Part shown: piece by piece, positions 26,884 through 33,192 of the stretch | Layout of the letters: each line of letters begins with the position of its first letter | Position numbering within the stretch: position 1 is the first letter of the stretch | NCBI GenBank assembly: GCA_965652645.1 | Contig: CBFGXE010000034.1 | Span: 1 to 33,192 of the forward strand | DNA from: ZC4RG30 sp965652645 | GTDB taxonomy: Bacteria; Pseudomonadota; Gammaproteobacteria; Steroidobacterales; Steroidobacteraceae | Length of the DNA: 33,192 bases | Direction: 5' to 3' | Made by a program: the position numbers and the translations under genes | Notes under the pieces: model-generated | The model's input: the letters and a program-made list of their open reading frames with translations, nothing else | What the model was told of the DNA's origin: nothing | The model's database searches: none

Positions 26884-28334
26884 GGCGCCAGCTTCTGCTT
26901 CAGCAACTCGTTGAGCAGGGCCGGGTTGGCCTTGCCACCGGTGGCCTTCATCGCCTGGCCGACGAAGAATCCATAGAGCTTGTCCTTGCCGGCACGATAG
27001 TCAGCCAGCTGCTTCGGGTTGGCGGCAATGATCTCGTCGAGCACCTTGCCGATGGCGCCAGCATCGGTGATCTGCTTCAGGCCGCGGGCCTCGATCACCG
27101 CGTCGGCATCGCTGCCATCGGCCCACATCACCTCGAACACCTCCTTGGCGATCTTGCCGGAGATGGTGTTGTCGGCAATGCGCGCCAGCAGGCCGCCCAG
27201 CTGCGCGGCGCCCAGGCGGCTGGCGGCGACCTCCAGGCCTTCCTTGTTGAGCGCGGCGGAGAAGTCGCCCATCACCCAGTTGGCCGCCAGCTTGGCATCC
27301 TGCGGCACGGCCGCGGCCACGTCCTCGTAGAAGGCGGCCAGCTCGCGGCTGGCCGTGAGCACCTGCGCATCGTAGGCCGGCAGCCCGTACTGCTGCTGGA
27401 AGCGCGCGGCCTTCTGGTCCGGCAGTTCCGGCAACTTCGAGCGCAGGTCTTCGAGGAAAGCCTCGTCGATCACCACGGGCAGAAGGTCGGGATCAGGGAA
27501 GTAGCGGTAGTCGTTGGCCTCTTCCTTGGTGCGCATCGGGCGCGTCTCGTCGCGGTCGGCGTCGTACAGGCGCGTTTCCTGCACCACCTTGCCGCCGGAC
27601 TCGATGAGGTCGATCTGGCGCTCCACCTCGTGGTTGATGGCCTTCTCCACGAAGCGGAAGGAGTTGAGGTTCTTCAGCTCCGTGCGGGTGCCGAACTTCG
27701 TTTCGCCCCGGCGGCGCACCGACACGTTGGCATCGCAGCGGAAGGAACCCTCCTGCATGTTGCCGTCGCAGATGCCCAGGTAACGCACCAGGGTGTGCAC
27801 CTTCTTCATGTAGGCGACGGCTTCCTTCGCCGAGCGCATGTCGGGCTCGGAGACGATCTCGATCAGCGGCGTGCCGGCACGGTTGAGGTCGATGGCCGAT
27901 ACGCCGGCATGGCCCTCGTGCTGGCTCTTGCCGGCGTCCTCCTCCAGGTGCGCGCGGGTGATGCCCACGCGCTTCACGGTGCCATCGTCCAGCATCACAT
28001 CCAGGTGTCCCTCGGCCACGATGGGCAGCTCGTACTGGCTGATCTGGTAGCCCTTGGGAAGATCCGGATAGAAGTAGTTCTTGCGCGCGAACACCGAGCG
28101 GCGCGCCACCCGCGCGCCGATGGCCAGCCCGAATTGCACCGCCATGCGCACCGCCCCGGCATTGAGCACGGGCAGCACGCCGGGGTAGCCCAGGTCGACC
28201 AGGTCGGCCTGGGTGTTGGGCTCTGCGCCATAGGCCGTGGGCGAGCCGGAGAAGATCTTGGACTTCGTGGCCAGCTGGGCGTGGATCTCCAGCCCGATGA
28301 CGGTTTCCCATTCCATGTTCTGTTCCGCGCTCAT
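26880..28334 (-). CDS. gatB: Asp-tRNA(Asn)/Glu-tRNA(Gln) amidotransferase subunit B
   Basis: Kinase and transamidase subunit of GatCAB, which converts Glu-tRNA(Gln) and/or Asp-tRNA(Asn) to the amidated forms. The protein has 484 residues: a catalytic cradle starting EWETVIGLEIHAQLAT, the conserved AVRMAVQFGLAI, ARKNYFYPDLPKGYQISQYE and IDLNRAGTPLIEIVSEPD blocks, and the C-terminal helical/YqeY tail (about 335-484) that binds tRNA. The ATG at 28334 overlaps the gatA stop as ATGA. A further 14 open codons upstream lie in gatA and are rejected. No glnS or asnS lies in the window, so which tRNA is served cannot be decided here. Confidence 0.97.
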   Translation of the reverse strand: MSAEQNMEWETVIGLEIHAQLATKSKIFSGSPTAYGAEPNTQADLVDLGYPGVLPVLNAGAVRMAVQFGLAIGARVARRSVFARKNYFYPDLPKGYQISQYELPIVAEGHLDVMLDDGTVKRVGITRAHLEEDAGKSQHEGHAGVSAIDLNRAGTPLIEIVSEPDMRSAKEAVAYMKKVHTLVRYLGICDGNMQEGSFRCDANVSVRRRGETKFGTRTELKNLNSFRFVEKAINHEVERQIDLIESGGKVVQETRLYDADRDETRPMRTKEEANDYRYFPDPDLLPVVIDEAFLEDLRSKLPELPDQKAARFQQQYGLPAYDAQVLTASRELAAFYEDVAAAVPQDAKLAANWVMGDFSAALNKEGLEVAASRLGAAQLGGLLARIADNTISGKIAKEVFEVMWADGSDADAVIEARGLKQITDAGAIGKVLDEIIAANPKQLADYRAGKDKLYGFFVGQAMKATGGKANPALLNELLKQKLAP

Positions 28335-29797
28335 ACGAACCCCGCCACGTAGCCGGCCGGCACTTCCAGGTGCCATTCGGTCTCCTGCTGGTAGCGATGC
28401 GCGGCGTTAAGCAGCCTTGCCTCGCCGAAGTGGGGGCCGACCAGCTGCAGTCCCACCGGCAGCTTGCCGGCAAAACCGCAGGGGATGGACATGGCCGGCA
28501 GCCCGGCCAGGTTGGCGCCGATGGTGTAGATGTCGTTGAGGTACATCGTGATGGGATCGGCGGTCTTGTCGCCCAGGCCGAAGGCCGGCGTGGGGGTGGT
28601 GGGACCCAGCAGCAGGTCAACTTCGCCGAAAGCGCGCTGGAAGTCGCTGCTGATCAGCGCGCGCACCTTCTGGGCCTTCAGGTAGTAGGCGTCGTAGTAG
28701 CCGGCGGACAGCACGTAGGTGCCGGTCATGATGCGGCGCTTGACCTCCGGTCCGAAGCCCTCGGCACGCGAGCGGGTGTAGAGGTCGCGCAGGTCCTTCG
28801 GATCCTCGCAGCGATGGCCGAAGCGCACGCCGTCGAAGCGGGCAAGGTTCGATGAGCACTCCGCCGGTGCCACCACATAATAAGTCGGCACGGACAGCGG
28901 CAGGCTGGGCAGGCTGACCTCCTTGACCACCGCTCCCATCTTCTGGAAGGCAGCCAGCGCCTCGCGCACCGGCGCCTCGACTTCGGGGGCCAGGCCCTCG
29001 CCGAAGAACTCCCGGACGATGCCGATCTTCAGGCCGGCCAGCGGCGCATCGAGTCCGGCGCGGTAGTCGGGCACGGGCACGTCGACGCTGGTGGAATCGC
29101 GCGGGTCGAAGCCGGCCATGGCCTGCAGCGTGAGCGCGGCATCCTCGGCCGAAACCGTGATCACGCCGGCCTGGTCGAGGCTGGACGCGAAGGCGATCAT
29201 GCCGTAGCGGGACACGCGCCCGTACGTGGGTTTGATGCCGGTCACACCGCACAGCGCCGCGGGCTGGCGGATGGAGCCGCCGGTGTCGGTGGCCGTGGCC
29301 AGCGGCGCCAGCCGCGCTGCGACCGCCGCGGCTGAACCGCCGGAGGAGCCCCCGGGCACCCGCGTCACGTCCCAGGGGTTCTTCACCGGGCCGTACCAGC
29401 TGGTCTCGTTGGAGGAACCCATGGCGAACTCGTCCATGTTCGCCTTGCCGATCATCACCATGCCGGCTTGCTTCAGCCGGGTGACCACGGTGGCGTCGTA
29501 GGGGGAGACGAAGTCCGACAGCATGCGCGAGGCGCAGGTGGTGAGCACCCCTGCCGTGCAGAAAATGTCCTTGTGGATCATGGGCACGCCGGTGAGCGGC
29601 CCGGCGTCGCCGGCTGCTCGTCGCTTATCCGCGACAGCGGCGGCTTCAAGCGCCTGGTCGGCGGTGATGGTGATGAGCGCGTTGAGCGCCGGCTGCGTGG
29701 CCTCGGCACGCTTCAGCGCCTCCCGGGTGAGCTCCACCGAGGAGTATTTCTTCGCGGCAAGCCCTGCGGACAGGCCGGCAAGTGTGAGCGCCGTCAC
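28331..29797 (-). CDS. gatA: Asp-tRNA(Asn)/Glu-tRNA(Gln) amidotransferase subunit A
   Basis: Amidase-signature subunit of GatCAB that releases ammonia from glutamine or asparagine for GatB. The protein has 488 residues with an intact Ser-cisSer-Lys triad: Lys76 (VPMIHKDIF), Ser151 (GGSSGGSAAAVAA) and nucleophile Ser175 (DTGGSIRQPA). The GIKPTYGRVSRYGMIAFASSLDQ block is characteristic of GatA. The start is a GTG at 29797 that overlaps the gatC stop as GTGA; this is the first start in frame and gives a standard N-terminus (MTALTLAGLSAGLAAKKYSS). Confidence 0.97.
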   Translation of the reverse strand: MTALTLAGLSAGLAAKKYSSVELTREALKRAEATQPALNALITITADQALEAAAVADKRRAAGDAGPLTGVPMIHKDIFCTAGVLTTCASRMLSDFVSPYDATVVTRLKQAGMVMIGKANMDEFAMGSSNETSWYGPVKNPWDVTRVPGGSSGGSAAAVAARLAPLATATDTGGSIRQPAALCGVTGIKPTYGRVSRYGMIAFASSLDQAGVITVSAEDAALTLQAMAGFDPRDSTSVDVPVPDYRAGLDAPLAGLKIGIVREFFGEGLAPEVEAPVREALAAFQKMGAVVKEVSLPSLPLSVPTYYVVAPAECSSNLARFDGVRFGHRCEDPKDLRDLYTRSRAEGFGPEVKRRIMTGTYVLSAGYYDAYYLKAQKVRALISSDFQRAFGEVDLLLGPTTPTPAFGLGDKTADPITMYLNDIYTIGANLAGLPAMSIPCGFAGKLPVGLQLVGPHFGEARLLNAAHRYQQETEWHLEVPAGYVAGFV

Positions 29798-30084
29798 TCA
29801 ATCACCCTCGGAACGAGGTAGAGGCCGTCCTGCACCTGCGGCGCGTTGCGCTGGTAGAGGTCGCGCTCGTTGGCCGAGGTGACCTCATCGGGCCTGAGCC
29901 GCTGCACCTGCCCGGCCAGGGGATGGGCCATCGGCTCGATCGTGCCCGTGTCGGCTTTTTCCAACTCGCCCACCATGCCGAGGATGCGGCTGAGCGAGTC
30001 CGCGTACGCGGGAATCTCTTCGGACTTGAGCGACAAACGCGCCAGGCCCGCGATGGTTTCGATCTGACTGGGTGTGAGGCTCAT
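29794..30084 (-). CDS. gatC: Asp-tRNA(Asn)/Glu-tRNA(Gln) amidotransferase subunit C
   Basis: Small subunit (96 residues) that wraps around and stabilises GatA/GatB. It has the usual pattern: IETIAGLARLSLKSEE at the start, an interface helix around LSRILGMVGELEKADT, and RPDEV followed by NAPQVQDGLYLVPRVIE at the end. ATG at 30084. First gene of the gatCAB-hslO operon, with a candidate promoter just upstream, divergent from mreB. Confidence 0.96.
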   Translation of the reverse strand: MSLTPSQIETIAGLARLSLKSEEIPAYADSLSRILGMVGELEKADTGTIEPMAHPLAGQVQRLRPDEVTSANERDLYQRNAPQVQDGLYLVPRVIE

Positions 30085-30122
30085 GTGAAGAGGCCCGCAA
30101 ACTTCGGAAAAAACAGCTTCAA

Positions 30123-30152
30123 ATGATACACCGCAGCCTTGCGGGATGTCGT
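30123..30152 (-). promoter_or_regulatory. Candidate gatCAB-hslO promoter
   Basis: On the minus strand ACGACA (30147-30152; 4/6) and TATCAT (30123-30128; 5/6) are separated by 18 bp and predict a leader of about 30 nt before the gatC ATG at 30084. It overlaps the candidate mreB promoter on the other strand. Confidence 0.5.
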
Positions 30153-30167
30153 TGCCGTTGTTATGTT
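30139..30167 (+). promoter_or_regulatory. Candidate mreBCD promoter (extended -10)
   Basis: TTGCGG (30139-30144), a 17-bp spacer and TATGTT (30162-30167), with TGT directly before the hexamer giving an extended -10. The predicted leader is about 40 nt and carries AAGG 11 nt before the mreB ATG. It overlaps the gatC promoter region, so the two divergent operons could compete for polymerase. Confidence 0.5.
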
Positions 30168-30211
30168 AGCGCCCGCTTCAATCCACAACGCCCGCCAAGG
30201 TTCACCCCTCA

Positions 30212-31255
30212 ATGTTCAAGCGCCTGCGCGGCTACTTCTCCAGCGACCTCTCCATCGACCTCGGCACGGCCAACACGCTGATCTACGTGCGCGGCAAGGG
30301 CATCGTGCTCAACGAACCCTCCGTGGTGGCGGTGCAGGACGAGGCCAACCGGGGCGGAAAGGTCATCGTGGCGGTGGGCGCCGAGGCCAAGAACATGCTG
30401 GGCCGCACCCCGGGCCACATCAACGCGGTGCGTCCGATGAAGGACGGCGTGATCGCCGACTTCACCTACACCGAGAAGATGCTGCAGTTCTTCATCAAGA
30501 AGGTGCACGGCAACCGCTTCCTGCAGCCCAGCCCCCGCGTGCTGGTCTGCGTGCCCTTCGGCTCCACCCAGGTCGAGCGCCGCGCCATCCGCGAATCGGC
30601 CGAGGGCGCCGGTGCGCGCAACGTTGCCATCGTCAGCGAGCCCATGGCCGCGGCCGTCGGCGCCGGCCTGCCCACGCACGAGGCGCGTGGCTCGATGGTG
30701 CTCGACATCGGCGGCGGCACCAGCGAGGTGGCCGTGCTCTCGCTCAACGGCATCGTCTACGCGAACTCCGCCCGCATCGGCGGCGACCGGTTCGACGACG
30801 CCATCATGAACTACGTGCGCCGCAACTACGGCATCCTCATCGGCGAGGCCACCGCGGAGCGCATCAAGATCGAGATCGGCTCGGCCTATCCCGGCCAGCA
30901 GGTCAAGGAACTCTCGGTCAAGGGCCGCAACCTCTCCGAGGGCGTGCCGCGCAGCTTCACGCTCAACAGCAACGAGATCCTCGAGGCACTGCAGGAACCG
31001 CTGCAGGGCATCGTCAGCGCCGTCAAGCAGGCGCTGGAACAGACTCCGCCCGAGCTCGGCGCCGACGTGGCCGAGCGCGGCATCGTGCTCACCGGCGGCG
31101 GCGCCCTGCTGCGCGACATCGACAAGCTCCTGATGGAAGAAACCGGCCTGCCGGTGGTCATCGCCGAAGACCCGCTCACCTGCGTGGCGCGCGGTGGTGG
31201 CCGCATCCTCGAGCTGATGGACGAGCTGGGCCCCGGGCACTTCGGCCTCGAATAA
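30212..31255 (+). CDS. mreB: Rod shape-determining protein MreB
   Basis: Bacterial actin that forms membrane-associated filaments and guides the elongasome. The 347 residues are the standard length. Amphipathic N-terminus MFKRLRGYFSSD, then the actin-fold nucleotide motifs: IDLGTANTLIYVRGKGIVLNEPSV (phosphate 1), VLDIGGGTSEVAV (phosphate 2) and GIVLTGGGALLRDID (adenosine). The RIGGDRFDDAI and GEATAERIKIEIGSA blocks are typical of MreB. ATG at 30212. First gene of mreB-mreC-mreD-mrdA. Confidence 0.98.
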   Translation: MFKRLRGYFSSDLSIDLGTANTLIYVRGKGIVLNEPSVVAVQDEANRGGKVIVAVGAEAKNMLGRTPGHINAVRPMKDGVIADFTYTEKMLQFFIKKVHGNRFLQPSPRVLVCVPFGSTQVERRAIRESAEGAGARNVAIVSEPMAAAVGAGLPTHEARGSMVLDIGGGTSEVAVLSLNGIVYANSARIGGDRFDDAIMNYVRRNYGILIGEATAERIKIEIGSAYPGQQVKELSVKGRNLSEGVPRSFTLNSNEILEALQEPLQGIVSAVKQALEQTPPELGADVAERGIVLTGGGALLRDIDKLLMEETGLPVVIAEDPLTCVARGGGRILELMDELGPGHFGLE

Positions 31256-31267
31256 GGAGCAGGCCGC

Positions 31268-32215
31268 ATGGCGCTTGCCGGCGGTGCAATGAACAGGCCT
31301 TCGGCCCGGGACCTGGCCCCGGGTCCGCGCTTCTTCATGTTCGCGCTCATCTCGCTGGTGCTGATGTACTTCGACCAGAAGGATGGCTGGGGCGACCGCA
31401 TCCGCTACGGCCTGCAGGCGGCGGCCTATCCCATCCAGGTCACCATCGGTTCCCCGCGCATGCTCTGGTCGGCGGCCTCGGGTTACCTGCGCAGCCGCGG
31501 TGACCTGGAACGGGAAAACGCCCGGCTGCGCGAGCAGTCGCGGCAGCTGGCGCTGCGCGCCATGCGGCTGGAGGCGCTGGAGCGTGAAAACGCCCGCCTG
31601 CGCGAACTGAACGAAGCCCCACCCCCGCTGGTGACCCGCACCCTGCTGGTGGACGTGGTCAATTCGGACCTCGGCCGCCTGCGCCAGCGCCTGGTGGTCA
31701 ACCAGGGCGACAACGCGGGCCTGTTCCGCTCGCAGAGCATCATCGATGCGCAAGGCCTCGTCGGCCAGCTTGTGCGCGTCGGCCCGTGGAGCAGCGAGGT
31801 CATGCTGATCACCGACCCGGAGTCCGCGGTGTCGGTGGAGGTGGTGCGCAGCGGCGTGCGCAGCATCGCCGAAGGCATGGGTTCCGAGGATGAGCTGGAG
31901 CTGCCACTGCTGCCGGCCACGGCCGACGTGCAGCCCGGCGACCTGCTGGTCACTTCGGGACTCGACGGCGTATTCCCGGCGGGCATTCCCGTGGGCACCG
32001 TCACCGAGAGCCGCCGCAACCCCGATGAGCTGCTGGCCTTCGTGCGCGCCCGGCCGGCCGCACGCATGGGCGCCAGCCGGCAGCTGCTGGCGTTGTGGTT
32101 CGATCCGGCCAGCCGCGCCGCGCCGGTGGACCGCAAGCTGATCACCACGCTGCCACCCGAGCCGGTGGCGCAGCCCGTCACGGCACCGCCGACCGCGCCC
32201 GCGGAGTCGCGCTGA
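31268..32215 (+). CDS. mreC: Rod shape-determining protein MreC
   Basis: Bitopic inner-membrane protein that links MreB to PBP2 in the elongasome. The protein has 315 residues: a short cytoplasmic part, one transmembrane helix (about 22-35), a periplasmic coiled coil (about 77-115; LERENARLREQSRQ then LERENARLRELNEA), and the MreC beta domains with VVNQGDNAGLFRSQSIID, GLVGQLVRVGPWSSEVMLITDP and GDLLVTSGLDGVFPAGIPVG. The Pro-rich C-terminus (about 290-315) is disordered. The ATG at 31268 has AAGGAG upstream; an ATG seven codons later is also possible. The stop overlaps the mreD start as TGATG. Confidence 0.96.
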   Translation: MALAGGAMNRPSARDLAPGPRFFMFALISLVLMYFDQKDGWGDRIRYGLQAAAYPIQVTIGSPRMLWSAASGYLRSRGDLERENARLREQSRQLALRAMRLEALERENARLRELNEAPPPLVTRTLLVDVVNSDLGRLRQRLVVNQGDNAGLFRSQSIIDAQGLVGQLVRVGPWSSEVMLITDPESAVSVEVVRSGVRSIAEGMGSEDELELPLLPATADVQPGDLLVTSGLDGVFPAGIPVGTVTESRRNPDELLAFVRARPAARMGASRQLLALWFDPASRAAPVDRKLITTLPPEPVAQPVTAPPTAPAESR

Positions 32216-32691
32216 TGTTTGCACGGCGCGAATCCCCGCTGCTGGTCTGGATCACCGTGCTGATCGCGGTGGTACTCACGCTGCTGCCGCTGCCGCAGGC
32301 GGTGTCGATCTTCTGGCCCAACCTGGTGCTGCTCGCGGTGCTCTACTGGTCGACCATGGCCCCGGCCATCGGCGGCGTGCTGGTGGGTTTCGCCTCGGGG
32401 CTGGCGCTTGACGTGCTGGGCGGCGCCCAACTCGGCCAGCACGCCTTCGCCTTCTCCGTCCTCACCTACCTTGCGATCAAGCTGCACCTGCTCACGCGCT
32501 CGAAACCGATATTCGAACAGGCGATCTTCGTGTTGCTGGGCCTGGTGCTCTACGAGGGCATCCTGTGGGCCATCGACGGCTTCAGCAGCCGCAGCACCGG
32601 CAGCTGGCTGCGCTGGATGCATGTGCCGGTGGGCGCCATACTCTGGCCGATCGTGGTCGGCCTGCTCGGCCGGCTGCACGCGCCACGGTAG
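32215..32691 (+). CDS. mreD: Rod shape-determining protein MreD
   Basis: Small polytopic inner-membrane component of the elongasome, 158 residues with about five hydrophobic helices and the usual MreD pattern: WPNLVLLAVLYWSTMAP, then GFASGLALDVLGGAQLGQHAFAFSV. The ATG at 32215 shares its A with the mreC TGA, so translation is coupled. The short C-terminus ends RLHAPR. mrdA begins 15 nt after the stop. Confidence 0.95.
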   Translation: MFARRESPLLVWITVLIAVVLTLLPLPQAVSIFWPNLVLLAVLYWSTMAPAIGGVLVGFASGLALDVLGGAQLGQHAFAFSVLTYLAIKLHLLTRSKPIFEQAIFVLLGLVLYEGILWAIDGFSSRSTGSWLRWMHVPVGAILWPIVVGLLGRLHAPR

Positions 32692-32706
32692 CAGGGGCCT
32701 GAACCC

Positions 32707-33192
32707 ATGGTCGGACCCGTACGCATCAAGGACCACCAGCGAGAGCAGCGCATCTTCATGCAGCGTTCGCTGGCCGCCGCGCTGGTGATCGGCGCCATGG
32801 TGCTGGTGCTGCTGGGGCGGCTGGTGCTGCTGCAGGTGGTGCGCTACGAGGAATATTCGCTGCGCGCCGACGGCAACCGCAGCCGCATCGAGCCCAAGCC
32901 GGCCCCGCGCGGCCTCATCCTCGACCGCAACGGCAAGGTACTGGCGGAAAACCGGCCGAGCTTCCAGCTGGAGCTGGTGCGCGAGACGGTGGGCGAGAAG
33001 GCCGGGCAGCTGGATGCCACGCTGGCAGGCCTGGTGAGCATCGGCGTGATCGCGGAGGAAGACCTGGAAGACATCCGGCGCGACATCCGCGCCCGCAAGG
33101 CATTCGAGGCAGTGGCCATCAAGCGCCGCCTCACCGACGAGCAGATCGCCACCTTCTCCGTGCACCGGCACCAGTTCCCCGGGGTGGAGATC
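32707..33192 (+). CDS. mrdA: Penicillin-binding protein 2 (N-terminal part; runs off window)
   Basis: Elongasome transpeptidase PBP2; only the first 162 codons are present and the frame is open at the window end. The N-terminus IKDHQREQRIFMQRS is typical, followed by a membrane anchor (about 20-43), RLVLLQVVRYEEYSLRADGNR, and the PBP2 pedestal signature APRGLILDRNGKVLAENRPSFQLELVRE. The catalytic Ser-x-x-Lys is outside the window. The ATG at 32707 lies 15 nt after mreD. Gene order mreBCD-mrdA (normally followed by rodA) is conserved in many gammaproteobacteria. Confidence 0.95.
   Translation, partial: MVGPVRIKDHQREQRIFMQRSLAAALVIGAMVLVLLGRLVLLQVVRYEEYSLRADGNRSRIEPKPAPRGLILDRNGKVLAENRPSFQLELVRETVGEKAGQLDATLAGLVSIGVIAEEDLEDIRRDIRARKAFEAVAIKRRLTDEQIATFSVHRHQFPGVEI

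Noticed and set aside
30209..32224. 671-codon open frame antisense to mreB-mreC
   Set aside because: His/Ala/Gly-rich shadow of the GC-rich coding strand; mreB and mreC on plus are unmistakable and coupled to mreD.

Overview
The window is a GC-rich chromosomal segment of a gammaproteobacterium and consists almost entirely of densely packed housekeeping genes. The neighbourhoods rluD-pgeF-clpB divergent from bamD, sucCD beside pilSR, TPR lipoprotein-lolB-ispE-tRNA-Gln, prfA...prmC, gatCAB and mreBCD-mrdA point to Gammaproteobacteria. The sucCD/pilSR/nadE/bamD arrangement recalls Xanthomonadales and related lineages; that placement is inference from remembered synteny, not from a search. I see no prophage, transposase, integron, CRISPR array or plasmid gene.

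Layout. Positions 1-4186 (minus): clpB (3' end outside the window), a ZIP metal transporter, pgeF and rluD. bamD (4204-5010, plus) diverges from rluD and converges on nadE. Positions 5018-9110 (minus): sucC-sucD-nadE, an operon linking a TCA-cycle enzyme with NAD synthesis. pilS-pilR (9234-12289, plus) encode the sigma-54 two-component pair for type IV pili. gdhA (12302-13648, minus) is separated from tex (14008-16377, plus) by the only gene-free stretch over 300 bp. Positions 16381-19698 (minus): TPR lipoprotein, lolB, ispE and tRNA-Gln. prfA (19723-20808, plus) and prmC (23847-24689, plus) are separated by a MocR-type regulator, a divergent LysE/RhtB exporter and a membrane protein of unknown function. 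ppiB and mtgA follow on plus and converge on gatC-gatA-gatB-hslO (25984-30084, minus), where consecutive genes overlap by 4 nt. mreB-mreC-mreD-mrdA (30212-33192, plus) starts the cell-shape operon and runs off the window.

Most striking feature. SucD, the alpha subunit of succinyl-CoA synthetase, is 401 residues instead of about 290. Its last ~108 residues form a Lys/Ala/Arg-rich, histone H1-like tail with no acidic residue in the final 91. The tail contains a perfect 12-bp tandem repeat encoding Lys-Lys-Ser-Ala. A polycationic, probably DNA- or polyanion-binding tail on a central metabolic enzyme is the best candidate here for something undescribed. Secondary points are the regulator/exporter island splitting prfA from prmC with a likely direct-repeat operator, the absence of hemA upstream of prfA, a hairpin-rich gdhA leader with a TTG start, a REP-like palindrome at the TPR-lolB junction, and divergent gene pairs whose -10 elements almost abut the start codons.
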